From Rostratula benghalensis (taxonomy: Eukaryota; Chordata; Aves; Charadriiformes; Rostratulidae), in assembly GCA_013399305.1 (NCBI GenBank), contig VXAI01000161.1, positions 1,279,393 through 1,343,392 of the forward strand: a stretch of DNA of 64,000 bases, in the 5' to 3' direction. The notes below the pieces were generated by a model. It was not told the DNA's origin. It saw only the letters and a list, made by a program, of their open reading frames with translations, and ran no database searches. The translations under genes were made by a program, and so were the position numbers. Shown here piece by piece: positions 13,101 through 26,090 of this stretch (position 1 is the first letter of the stretch; the number at the start of each line of letters is the position of its first letter).

Positions 13101-14027
13101 TTTTTTTGCATGTAGGCCTCCTAAGTGGTTCTAGTCTAAATTGATCAGTGTTCCCCGAGCAGGAGTGGCAGGGCAGCAAACACCACTTTGCTGATCTCAG
13201 CTCAGCTCTGACATCAGTAAAGTCCCTGCTGCAAACTTAACGAAGGACGGGGAAGTACGAGGAGCAGACTTTTATTTCGGACCCATTAGAAGGCTGGAGA
13301 TTGCATCGTCAAATAAAAGCAGCAAAATGGGTATGAAAAGCAACTATTTCCCACTTTAAATATTATGATGAAGAAATATAAACTAAAATGAAAACACACT
13401 AAGAGTTCCTAGGAAAAACAGCAATATCAAATTCTTGGAAATTCATTCATCTGCACAATATGGTCTGGTTTAAGGTTGCAGATTCCTCCACCAGCCTTCT
13501 GTGGAGGGGAATGCAGTGTAAAAGACAAAGAAGAGGTGGAGGAAATAACATCAGTAGAAACTGAAGGCTACAAGAACCGTATGATCTTAGTTATCTCCAT
13601 GGTCAAGTTTTCGCTGTATATAAACTAAGGGGTCATTTATATTAAGAATCAGATGTGTGACTCATGACAATCACTAACCACTGGACAGTCCACTGAAATG
13701 AGGGACCAAATAAACACTCCTTTAGGAACATATTGTGAAAACCAAAGCTGTTGCCCAACACACTGCTCTCTAGACTTTCATGCAGTGCCAGAGAAATGCT
13801 TGCCTCATCACAGCCCTGAGCAAGCCCTGCCCAGAAAAGCTTCAGCATGGTCAGTCATTTCAAAGAGCAAGAATGCTAAAGTCATTCATATCCCGAGATG
13901 CTGTAGCAGCTACACATCTACAAAAGACATGAAGAATCAGGTACAAAGGCACACTCAAGGATACATGGAAAGTCAGCTGTACTGTCATAACACGAAAAAC
14001 AAGTTTGAGCAAGTGAGATTATCCTTT

Positions 14028-14625
14028 ATAGCATCATAGAATGGCTTGGGTTGGAAGGAATCTTAAAGAACATTGAGCTGTAACCCCCCTGCCCTGGGCA
14101 GGGACACCTCCCACCAGACCAGGTTGCTCCAAGCCCCATCCAGCCTGGCCTTGAACACCTCCAAGATGGGGCAGCCACAGCTTCTCTTGGGCAACCTGTT
14201 CCAGTGTCTCACCACCCTCACAGGAAAGAATTTCCTCATGAGATCTCATCTAAATCTCCCATCTTACAGTTTAAAACTGTTACCCCTCATCCTATTGCTC
14301 CACTCCCTGATAAAGAGTCCCTCCCCATCTCTCCTGTAGGCTCCCTTTAGGGACTGGAAGGCCACTATAAAGTGTCTCTGGAGTCTTTTCTTCCCCAGAC
14401 TGAACCATGCCAAGTTTTTCAGCCTGTTTTCATAGGAGAGGTGCTCCAGCCCTCTGAGCATCTCCATGGCTTCCTCTGGACCTGTTCTAACAGTCCCATG
14501 CCCTTCTCATGTTGGGGACTGCAAAGTTGAACACAGTACTCCAGGTGATGTCCAGGAGGGGTAGAACCACCTCCCTCCACCTGCTGGGAACATTTATGCT
14601 GTTCCAAAAACCAGGCTTCATACTG
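14028..14625 (-). mobile_element. CR1 LINE 3' fragment reaching into ORF2
   Basis: The plus strand starts AGCATCATAGAATGGCTTGG. The shared 20-mer is at 14104-14123. The copy extends through CATAGGAGAGGTGCTCCAGC and TGAACACAGTACTCCAGGTG to about 14625, so it keeps the C-terminal part of ORF2. The minus frame includes MLRGLEHLSYENRLKNLAWF, a typical CR1 ORF2 segment, with frameshifts. Confidence 0.93.
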
Positions 14626-16410
14626 TATCTCCTAACGAGAAGCTGGATGTTGCACCAGTTCATACACCCTGAGTAGCACCACTTGCAAATTACTTCCAAG
14701 GAAGTAAGTAAGAAGGAATTTGTCGGAAACCTGATTAGATGCTGAAATGAATCAGTGTTAGAACTGCAATAGACTTTGATCAGTTTAAAAATGGCTTGTT
14801 TGAACATTTGAAATCATTAGCAAGGTGCAAATGGGAGTGATATGATATAGCGTTGAGAGCAATTAGATTGGAGTTCATTTTGTAGTGTCTATCGAGTACA
14901 TTATTTTTATCTGTTTTAGAAACATTATAATACTTGCATAATGGATGCGACACCCATTCTCCTTGATAGCTATTACACGTGTCTTTTCAGTAATTTTCAT
15001 ACACATGAAAGCAGCAGTAAAAATAGTATTTGCTCATAACTTGATCTTTCTCTGAGAGAAAGCTGAAGATTTCAGTGGATCCAATACTTACTCTGCCTTC
15101 CAAGCTCTTTAGACATTTATCCAGAGATCTACTAAAGCAATCAATGCAGATGGAAATGACAAATTAAGATCTAGAGGAGGTATTTAGATTGAATTGGTTC
15201 AGAAAAATCCAACTGCATGTATTAAGTCGAACACAACTTCTTTCAAAGATATCATTAATCTGGGAGTTACAGCTCCAGTTCCACCCAAAATTTAGAGCAT
15301 TACTTTTACAAAAGAGCCGGGTAAAATGAACATGCTTGAGGGAGATTCTATTTGGAAAATACTATGATCAAAATAACAGGAATCTCTAGGACTTATCAAA
15401 TATATTTCATATTTTCCACGTGAAATCCTGATGGTTGCATTCTTATCCTTGCAGTCCTGCCTCCTTACCCAATAACAAAAATTTAATGCTCTGTCATATC
15501 ACTTTGCAGCAAAAAGCAGTTGGGTAACATACCTGTTTTAATAGTAGCCTGTAGGAAAATAAACACATTGATTGTAGCAGTCTGAAAATGACGATACATA
15601 GCTCAAGAAGTGACCCGCTGACTGACAATAGAGCTGTCAAAATCTTGTTGTTCCACCTAGTTTAATATCTTCTTTCATTAGAGATCATATTAAGGGCCTG
15701 AACCAAACCATTTCAAGCTCAACAGTGGTCTTTCCGTTGTTATTAGTAAGCTCTGCATCAGACACCTAAGCATGGAAGTCTGTACACGTGGAACAAAAAG
15801 TAGTAGAAACCAGCACTAGGACTGTCTACTGCCTGGTCTTTGTGCAAGGAGCAAAAGACATGCAGAAACAGACTAGTAAATAGGGGGGGGATTGGAGCTT
15901 TTTCTAATGTCTGTGTTCGCTGTGAGTCATTTCTAATATACAACACTTACCATTAAATGAACCTCAACCTTTCGAGTAGCTTTCTTCACACTACCTATGT
16001 GCAACATATGGAAGTACTTTAATCTTCATTTATATATATCTAAAAATTTGAGAAACTGAAATGCAGTCACAAACAGAAATCCCATGGCAGTGAAGCAAGT
16101 TACTAAAATGAACCACAAAGTTCATACAACGAACTTTTTCATCCCCCACCTCTTAATTCTTTCGCTTACTCAGGCACTGGTACGATATTTGTCTCTGTGC
16201 CATTCCCAGTTTAAAAACTACAGCTTCCTTCGAGGAAACATCAGGAGTTCAGACCAGAGGCACCAGTACACTCCACAGTGGGTCTGGATGGGCATTAATC
16301 CCAAACCAGAAGATAATTACCTGTTTCTCAAAGCCCAATTCCAGGGTCCACAAGCAGATTTTTTCATTGTTTCTAGGGCAGCTCTGACATGGGAATCTGC
16401 TTTGGCACTT
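14626..16410. other. Noncoding sequence, no gene seen
   Basis: Unique AT-rich sequence. No repeat element, RNA gene or exon was recognised. Confidence 0.65.
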
Positions 16411-16552
16411 CCCTTCCCCGGAGGGGTTCAAGACCAGGCTGGATGGGGCTTTGAGCAACCTGGTCTGGTGGGAGGTGTCCCTGCCCATGGCAGGGGGGTG
16501 GGAAATCAATGATCTTGAAGGTCCCTTCCAACCCAAACCCTTCTGTGATTTT
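16411..16552 (+). mobile_element. CR1 LINE 3' end fragment
   Basis: Plus-strand sense: GGAGGGGTTCAAGACCAGGC, CCTGGTCTGGTGGGAGGTGT, ATCTTGAAGGTCCCTTCCAA, ending near TTCTGTGATTTTGTGG. It is about 140 nt and strongly 5'-truncated. Confidence 0.88.
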
Positions 16553-18034
16553 GTGGTTACCCAGAGCACCCTCAGCAGCTCTCTAACAGGCAGGAGGAGA
16601 GCAGCACATAGACAACAATCTGCTCTGCTTAATGTTGTAAAAGCTCCTCATCTGCCAGGTGCTTTTGCCTTTTACTGAAGCTAAATCCTTAGAACAAACT
16701 TATTAACTATGTACCGAATCAGTTTCAAATAAATGATGACTTCTGCCCTCATGCCAAGCTTTCACTCGGGCGCTTAAATTTTTTGTTGTCAGGCAAATCA
16801 AAAACTGCTGTTCCTCTTGTTAGCATCCCACAGCTATGGAGCTATTACTTCTCATTCAAACCCTTCCAAAAAAACCTCAGCTTGCTTAAACCCACGACTG
16901 GGGGGGGACTAAATCCATGAACTTCATTCATTCTGCTTTTTCAGTCAGATATTTGTTAAGAGCCACACAGTAAGCATGGTCTTTCTCATATTTTTTGTAA
17001 AGCAGAGCTTACACCAGTGATCAGCAAAAGTAGTAATAAAAAGTTAAGAAACAGAGTCAAGCTAATCAGAAAAAGAGATTTTCCCAGCACTGTAGGTATT
17101 TCCAATACTTTTTGTTACTGGTTTTCCCTCCTGGAGGACATGGCAACACAGAGGGCAGAGCAACGCAAGGCAATCCAGCTCATGAATTATCTCTAGTTCC
17201 TGTGAGGCAGCTGAGGAGAACAAAATTAAGTGGAATCATCCCAAAGCACTTCAACTATGAATTATTTTTCTGAAGAAAAACTTTTCCTTTTGCCCGTGCA
17301 AAATCCAGAATTGTATAAATTAAAAGTAGAAAATTGGCTACGTTCAAAAGTAACAAGAATTGCGTGGCCAGATGGAAAATAAACCATCAAGCTTTTAAAC
17401 ACAATTTGTCCATCCTAGATGGACATTTTGTTGTTTTGAAAAGGGGGTGAGGGGAGGGTTTAATGTTATTATCTTTTAAAGAATCAGTCCTTCAAGAACG
17501 TCAAGTTACTTAAAACTGAACCAGTAAAATAAAAACAAGAAAATTCTGCCCTTGTTGGAAGATGGGTAACCGAATAAAAGCCAACAACAGTGAAAGCAAG
17601 ATGATTTCAGAGAGAAAGTTAAATAGAGAGAAGCTCCCAGAGGACCTTCCTAACAGATGTGGATAGTATATTACACCTTTGTTATCAGGCAAAACTATTC
17701 TCTTTGCTTGTAAATTAAGTTAATATGTCAGTATCAATACTTAGGGATTTGAATAATAAAACAGATTTCAATTACCAGCACATTCCTGTAGCAGGTGAGA
17801 ATGGAGCCCATCCTACCTATCAGGATGCATCCTGAAGAGTATTAGCTGCTTACAAGTGATTTTCCTGTTCATGCACCTCTGCTGCTCACAGGGGAATGGA
17901 ACAGGAGCAGGGGAGGGAGGGGAAGGTGGAATGAGAGCCAGAAAAGCTGCTTCTGATGGGGGGGCCCTCAACTGAGCCCCCACATGGGGTACCAACACCA
18001 CCCACATGGCAGGGCCAAAAGACAAGCAAAATTA
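16553..18034. other. Noncoding sequence, no gene seen
   Basis: Unique sequence with no recognised element. Confidence 0.65.
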
Positions 18035-18320
18035 GAAATATGAAATGGTTTGAGTTGGAAGGGACCTTAAAGATCATTGAGTTCCAACCCCCCTGCCCTG
18101 AGCAGGGACACCTCCCACCAGACCAGGTTGCTCCAAGCCCCATCCAGCCTGGCCTTGAACCCCTCCAGGGATGGGGCAGCCACAGCTTCTCTGGGCAACC
18201 TGGGCCAGTGTCTCACCACCCTCACAGTGAAGAGTTTCGTCCTGAGATCTCACCTAAATCACCTCTCTTTCAGTTTGAAGCCTTTACGCCTCCTTCTATC
18301 CCTACACGCCTTCACAAAGA
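18035..18320 (-). mobile_element. CR1 LINE 3' fragment
   Basis: Plus strand: ATATGAAATGGTTTGAGTTG (the tail has lost its ATTCTATG unit), AAGGGACCTTAAAGATCATT, then the shared 20-mer at 18108-18127. It ends around CCTCCTTCTATCCCTACACG. Confidence 0.92.
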
Positions 18321-21300
18321 ATAAATTAGGGCCATCCTTACAGCAGTCATTAGAAAATATCCCCAGGACCAACCCAAACACTCAGGACAGAAACTCAAGA
18401 GCTATAATGTGTAGAGAAGTGGTGAGAGGCAGCAGTTGGGGGTCTCATATCTGACCCAGCCAGGAGAGAAGGAACCAAAAAACTTCATCAGTTCACCTGC
18501 TGCAGCCTTGCAGCTCATCCACATTCTCCACTTTAACCCCCTCGTGGGCCTGTCCAGTGCAAGGACCCCCTACTCTTCATAACCCTCTCACCAGAGAACT
18601 CCCCTGAGCCAGATCCAAGCACCGCAAACCAGGCCAGGATGCTCCTCAGTAGAAACAAGGAGCTTTCCCCTCATCTCTACAGCAAAAAAAAACAGGAAAC
18701 TTGTATAATTAGTTAATTTAGACCCTGTAACAAGCGTTGTTTTATGTTCTGACATTAAAGGATGTAAGAATCATTTGAAACCTGGAAGGCAAATCCACTG
18801 TTGGTGCAAACAGCTGACTTCAGTGACATTCAGCTTGTTTATGCAAGCAGCAAATTTGGCCTGCGTGTACTTTTTGCTCAACGCTTCTGTCAAACAATGC
18901 AGAGCAAACAATATTTGGCTTCGTCTCACTCTGGGCAGACCGACTATTTGCACCCAGGACTTTTTTTTTTATTATTATTTTTTATTTTTCTTTGCCCGCC
19001 AGTTTGAATCTCCCCCCAGCCCAGGCTTTGATGTACCTTTATAACAGCTGCAAAACACATTTCATGCCAAGGAGCAATTTGCAGGCACAGCACTAGATAT
19101 TTCAGAGCATTGCCAGTTATTCATACAGTATTTTTTTGGCAGCTCTCCGAAAAATACCACCATAGAACTGTCGTCTCTCACAGTAACAAGTATTTTCATG
19201 CATTTGTCTTGTCTGTGAAAATAATTTTTTTTTTTTTTTACCACAACAGAGAACTCATCCTAGCAACACAGAAATTTTAAATCAAATAGTTTGCTCTTAA
19301 TAGCACTAATTCTAAAGTGGTCTTAATGAAAGCTGTCTTGACACACGTGTACAAAACATCTCTTGCAGGTAACAGAAAGAAGGCAACAACAAAGAAAAAA
19401 AAGAACAAAAACAAAAACAAACCACCTTACATCTCCCACTGCATGCTTCAGCTGACCTACCTTCCCCCAGGGAAAGAATGCAATGCCTGATAAATCATAT
19501 GCATGCTGTGAAAGCAAAGGCTCATCTCTCTGTGCCTGCTTTTTCTGCACAAAAGGTACAAAGAAGTGCTTCTAATTTGGATAATAATTCCACATAAGAA
19601 AAGGTTTCTGTTAAGCAAGCATAGGTTGCATGTACCCATTTACTTGAATCTCCTGAAATCAGGTTAAGGAGGCTCTGTACTTTGTAATTCATGAGTGACT
19701 TCACCATAAAGACATGGTAATCAATTTAAACAAAAATAAAAATAAAAAAAAGCAACCAAACATGTACCTTGCACTCATACTTGACTATCAGCAGCATTAC
19801 CAGCCAAAAACCAAAGCTGTTCACAGCAGCTTTCCTCAACGAGAAGGGTTTCTATCACAGGCTACCCTCTGGAGCACGAGAAGATGACTTAATTCAGTTG
19901 CCTTTTAAGACCACAATGCACTTCCTACAAAGTTGTCCAAGCACAGTTTCATCACAGAATTTAAATTTCATTGATATTCAACCATGAATAATCCATTCCT
20001 ACAGAGCAACAGGCACAGGGCACCATTTCTAGCCTTCTGTCTTTCCTCAGTTCAGCAGGTACCTCACTGGTTTCTCACTTTCTGTTTCACATCATAGGTA
20101 GACTCAGCCATGACCTTGAGCTACATATTCAATGGAGGAATCAGACATCCAAATGTCATGTTCTGGAATACATCCATCTCTGCTCACCAAACCCTCCCTC
20201 ACCTCATTCACCTTGTCAAAACCCCATCAGACTTGAAGGAAGCCTGATATTCTGGTTTTTAGGAAAGTACTAATTCGACCCCGGGGGCTGGGCTGGAGGC
20301 AATTCCAGGAGAACCCCTTGAGAAGAGCTACCTGCAGCAAATTTCAGCTCACCAACACAAGTTCCTCTCTGTCCCAAAAGGCAGGTCAGCCCTGGTTGTC
20401 CAGAAAAGGATGTCCTTCCCCCCCCCATCTGCTCCAGCCCCAGAACCTTTTTGGGAAATAGAGAAAAGGAGAACCGCTGCCAACTCGTCACTCTGCTCCT
20501 GCCCTCTCGTGCATCGTCCCCAGCTGCCAGGCGGTTTGATATTCAGTTGGCAGCAAGCGTCTTGTTCTCTCAGAGAAAGTAAACTAATTGCCTTCATTAT
20601 TACTGTTGTTTCTCATATCCCATTTGTGCTTTGTGCCACTTGGCTCTTTTGATCATTCATCTTAAATATACACAGACTTCAATCCATGTAAGATTTATCA
20701 GTGTTGTATTCTGCAGGTTAATACTCTTTCTGGAAAGTAAGATTTCTTGTAGTTTGATAGCATTTGGATAAGGAGCCGGGGCCTCCCTTTGCACCTTATT
20801 TACTTTTCCCCCTCCCTCCGCATATCAGTTAATAAAAAAACAGGGATGCAAAGCGCAAGAAAATCTTAGGAGATAAGAGCAACTGCAGATACATACAGAG
20901 AAGTTAAATGCCGTCACCTAGAAAATCAATAGCAAAGTCAGAAAAACTTCCAATCTCTGATCTAAATCCTAGACAGACTGAAAAAAAAGAAAAAAAGTAC
21001 TTTATTTCTAACATCACCTTTCATTTATGACATATTTCTCATTTCAGTTACTTGAAATACTTTCAACAGTGAAAGAAAAAAAATACATCATGAACTCTCC
21101 TTTATTTTCCTGGTTTAGTTTTAAATTAAAAAGAAGAACCTGGCATGATCCCTAAATCCTATATTTCAAAATTTAGGTATGATTAAAAAAGGAAGATCAA
21201 ATGGACAGCAGAAAGCGTGGAAGGTTTTTTTGTTTAAATGAGGCAATTCTTTATTAAAAATGGAAGAAAAAAAATCTCTCCAAGTATTTTTCAACTCTAA

Positions 21301-22552
21301 GTTGCCAAAGCTACATAGATATAAAATACAAACATTTTACTCCAATTTGGAATAATAACCACATAAGAACAATAGTCAAAACCTAAAGATTGAGTTTTCC
21401 CGATCTTCGAACACAGAAAGCTTTGCTTAGAAGCATTTTTGGCTGTTTGATAGATTAAAGAGATATATATACCCAAAACGATCAGAGCAGATAGCGCAGG
21501 AACTAGGTAGCCTTCAAGTTGTCATTTAAGAGACTCAGACAAGAAAGAAAAAAAAAAAATTATAGAGCCAGCAAAGCAGCTGTATACGCAATTTATTTCC
21601 AGCCTCTTCTCTCATATTAAAGACTATTCCTCTGTCACAGCAGCAACATTCGTTATAATCAGAGCAGTGAAACAATGAAGAGATCATCATCACGCTGTAA
21701 TTGCCCCGGGGGAGGGTGGAATTAGGGCACATCAGTTCCTTCAGCCGAAGGAAAGATGGTGGCTTGTTCCTCCAGTGACCCCCAACCAGAACCAGCTCTG
21801 CAGCCGAGAGCTCCTACACCTTCCATGTAGCTATTAGTCTATCCCATCACACTTAGATATCCTAAAACAGGGTAAGCAAGCTCAAAACCAGCAGTCAGCC
21901 ATCCCTACTGGATTCCACTCTCTGGCTCCTAACAAATCATGTTTTTTTATGAGCAATTACAATTAAATCATTTTGTGATGAAACTTTTATTGAGAGGCAC
22001 CACAGGAACAAAACCAGCAGCATAATTCAATTTGTTTTCTCACTAAAGACACATTGTTGATCAGTATTGTTCAAATCAAGGCCTTCTACCCTTGTGTCTT
22101 CTAAAAAACAGAGGACATCTCTCTAACCTCATTAAGTTCATAACAAAGACCAGAAGGAATACTGTCTTCAGTTTTCAAAAGATGACATATGGTGTGTTCC
22201 ACGGGATTGTCAGAACTAATCTCTGAATTCTTCACCTTAAATTGGCTGACAACTGTGCTAAGCTAAATTTATTTTTGTATTAACCCTTAGGAATACAAGC
22301 ACTTTCTAGAGTGCCAGCAAAGAGTAAAACTAGTAACCTTTGCAATTCTATCTCGGTCTTCGTCTGAGAGCCTCAAGGCAGAATACACGTGCTTCAGAAC
22401 ACCCAGTAGGAGAGATACCAAAGCCACTTTAAAGATACAAACAGAGTAACAAATAGACCAAATGAGATAGCAAGATAAGATTGCAATTCAAGGAAAGACT
22501 AATGGAGTTAATCTCCCAATTCCTAGCTCTTAGCTGGAGACAGTCATATTGT
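18321..22552. other. Noncoding sequence, no gene seen
   Basis: Unique AT-rich sequence with T-tracts near 18961 and 19226 and an A-tract near 21548. No recognised transposon or exon. Confidence 0.65.
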
Positions 22553-22858
22553 TAATCATAGAATGGTTTGAGTTGGAAGGGACCTTAAAGATCATCCAGT
22601 TCCATCCCCCTGCCCTGGGCAGGGACACCTCCCACCAGACCAGGTTGCTCAAAGCCCCATCCAGCCTGGCCTTGAACCCCTCCAGGGATGGGGCAGCCAC
22701 AGCTTCTCTGGGCAACCTGTTCCAGTGTCTCACCACCCTCACAGCAAAGAATTTCTTCCTGAGATCTCACAAAAATCTCCCCTCTTTCATTTTAAAAGCA
22801 CTACCCCTTGTCCCATCACTACACTCACTGATAAAGGGTTCCTTACCTTCATGGAACT
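22553..22858 (-). mobile_element. CR1 LINE 3' fragment
   Basis: Plus strand starts AATCATAGAATGGTTTGAGT. The shared 20-mer is at 22625-22644. It ends near ACTGATAAAGGGTTCCTTAC. The 5' part is lost. Confidence 0.93.
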
Positions 22859-25821
22859 TGCTACCTTAATGTAAGAATTTCCTAAACATTTACCAAATCC
22901 ACTACAGTACCAGCATCAGCTAGTTTGAAAACTTCTGAAAACTACAATTTTCACATTCATAGAAAGCCATCCACACAAGGCTTTATGAAAGCTGTTCTGG
23001 CCAGGACCCAAAAAGATTCCAACACTTCCATTCATTTATGTCAAGAACTTGATGAAGCCTAGGAGACCTCTGCCTTGTTAGAGAACCAAATTGCTATTGT
23101 CCCAAGCAAGGACCTTTAAGTGAGATGATCAAAAACATTAAGCAACTTGTTTCCCCTACTCAGCCACCCACCACAAATCTATAAACGGATAAATCATTCT
23201 GTACTTCACAGATGCTAGGAGGAAAGCTGATTAAATACTAAAAGACTCGGTTGTTACAGCCAGCACTCGTGTAGAAAGGACAGGACTTCAGTAAAAGGAA
23301 AATTTCTCCATTAAATGCAGAGTCACCTGGTAAAACTTCTCCTTCCATCATTCCAGATGGTCTCTTCTAGCTTTTTCTCAAGGTTGTTTCCAGCATTACT
23401 CTGCACTGCATGTGAGGCTATCGAAAAAGATCAATAAGATCGGTGAACACTAGCCAAATCAGTTTTAACAACACATCCAGACTTATATTTCTCAGAAAGC
23501 AGACATTGGAAGTTTTCTTTAGCTTAGTAGCCAAGAAAAGGAAAGCTTCCATCTAGAAATCATCTCCCTTTGATCATTTCTTGATCAGACACAACAGGTC
23601 CCCTCAACTCCATCTAGAGAAGTTGCCTTAAACCTTCCTAGCTTTTCTTTGAACTAAGGTGTTTCACAGCATACTGCTGTTCCAAGGTGAGGTATTTTTC
23701 TCATAAAATATTTGAGTAGAAGGAAAAAAAAAATAAGCCTTATAATTTTTTTTGTACCTTCAACTGTGACTTAGAGATTCCTACACATTTCTAACTCTAA
23801 ATCTAGCTCCTCACAGCTTCTTCCTAGATGTATTTCCAGAAACAGCTACAACCCAAACTTATTTTTGATCTGCACGTTCATTGTGTTTGACTGTAGCATT
23901 CGAAATCACAGCCCATCTGGGTATGGCTTTTTTTTTTTCCTCCTTTATCCGACTACTGTTTATTATGGCTAACAAGAATTTGCCTTTACATTCTCCCCAA
24001 ACTGTGAAAATGCAGTTATTCAATCAGCTTTCCATAACGATAGTTCCAGAGATAATCTCAGATTCAACAAAAAAGTGTAGGCAAAACGCATGGCCACTCA
24101 CTTCATGAACAAATAATCTTTAGCTGGTGTTGTTCAGGCAACAACAACAACAACTACCACCTACATGAAGGCTGCGGGAGACGGCGCTTGGATTCTCTGT
24201 GAATAAAGACTCTTCAGAGCCAGAAACACCCTTGTCACGCACCAAAAATTAATCTTGCAAGCTCCTCTGAGGCAGAGAGGAAGAAACAAAGGAAACGTTC
24301 AAGCCCCTTTTCCATCACACACACATAATACACAAGTGAAGGAGCGAAAATAACACCAGCACAAACCCTTCAGCTGGCAGCTCATCACCCTCCATCGGAA
24401 CTGCTAAAGCAAAGACTTTGTGTCAGCTTCTTTATTGATCGCAGATGGAAATCGCTTCACCATTTTCCCCGCACAAAGATCCTCGCCCTGAAACTGAGAG
24501 CGTTTTTGTGATCTAAAAGTTACTCGCCCGACAACACAAAAGAAGCCTTAGCTTCAACAGTCCCGAAAATCAGGCCGCTAACTCCATTGTGCCGCAGCCT
24601 ATATTCAAAACTTGCTGCATTCAAAGGCATTAGAAATGTCTATCTACTGCTCAAAATGATACCTGTTGATTTTATGGAGGGTTTTTTTTTTTTTTTTGCT
24701 GCTGTACGGTCATAATAGCATAGGTATGTCTAGATATTTGTCAAATTTATTTCCATTATTCCCTAAAAGTTAATGGTGACCTTTTGCAGTAGGCTAGTAC
24801 AAGTTCAGTACCTATAGACTTTTTTACAGGGCTCTGCAAGAGGCATTCTCGAAAGAAATGCAGACATTATCCATGAAATTCACATCATCAAAATACATGA
24901 AGTGTTACACCAGAGAATACTGTCAGGCTGTAAGATCAGACCAGCACAGTTGGCCAATAATTAATATCCCTGCACTGACAAGTGCAGGCGTGTGTATATA
25001 CTGAAAATGAGTTATATGCATAAAATGTTTATGTCTTGCATAATATCAATTTCAATATACAGCAACATGCAATATGAATAATTCTTTCCTGCCATGATAA
25101 TGGGTTCCAGTTAGACCTCGTACACAGTAAAAGCTCATGCCTGTGCCAAAAAGTGCTAAGTGAAGACAGGGCTGAACCAGCAAAGCATTCAGGAGCCGGC
25201 AGGCCCTAAGTTCTCAAACAGCTTTGAATCCAAGCTTGTTTTACACCAGCTATTTTGGTAAAAGTGTTCTGCCTTTAAACCAAATTCTTGACCTTTCCAG
25301 GGCAACAAAACTCTCTACTGTGCTTTGCCATTTTCAAAGACAGGCAGAAGTAGCCCTTTCTGTAGCAGGTTCAGATAAAGGAATTCCAGTTAATTTCCAA
25401 GTTAGATGCAAAGCTATTTTCCCCAGCACAGCAGCGAAATGCCAAGGGTAGGGGAATGGTTACTGCTGGCCCAGTGAGATGCTGCCTGCTAGGCAAAGCT
25501 ACATAGGTAGCCAAGGTCTAGGTGTCCCAAGTCCCAACCTCCAAAAAGTACAAAGCATGAGAAGATTCTGTAGGCCCTAGCATACACAATCTTTCCTACT
25601 AATTTCAGTGGTCCAATTGGTTTTACAGTTTCCGGCCACTTTTCCAGTAGGCTCAGATTCCCAAAACGTGCTCAGGCCTGTCTCTTGGGAGGGGAAGCAG
25701 CTCTCAAACAACAGTACGCTCTTTTCTGAACACATAACTGCTGGAAACAGCGACAGCCCAGAAGAGGAGACTCTCACCTCTCCCTCACAACATTTCCACA
25801 CTTTGGTGTTTTAGCAAAACG
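22859..25821. other. Noncoding sequence, no gene seen
   Basis: It includes a repeat-free, comparatively CpG-containing block at about 24160-24640 that could be a conserved noncoding element, and a T-tract near 24684. No exon was recognised. Confidence 0.6.
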
Positions 25822-26090
25822 TTCATAGAATCACAGAGTGGTTTGGGTTGTAAAGGACCTTAAAGATCATCCAGCTTCAATGCCACTCCCACTACAGCAG
25901 GTTGCTCAAAGCCCCATCCAGCCTGGCCTTGAACACCTCCAAGGATGAGGCATCCACACCTTCTCTGGGCAACCCATTCCAGTGTCTCACCACCCTCACA
26001 GTAAAGAATTTCTTCTTAATATCTAATCTAAATTTCTGCTTTTTCAATTCAAAACTATCACACCTCATCCTATTGCTACAAATGTCCTAT
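25822..26090 (-). mobile_element. CR1 LINE 3' fragment (diverged)
   Basis: Plus strand: TTCATAGAATCACAGAGTGG, GGACCTTAAAGATCATCCAG, then a shortened and diverged stretch before CAGGTTGCTCAAAGCCCCAT. It continues to CACCTCATCCTATTGCTACA and has more substitutions than most copies here. Confidence 0.9.

Larger units (their letters stand above)
8891..14027. other. Noncoding sequence, no gene seen
   Basis: Mostly unique AT-rich sequence. It holds several A-tracts (8991-9007, 9259-9298), a short AAAT repeat near 10490-10507, and a motif-rich block at about 9720-10100 that is described separately. Confidence 0.65.
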
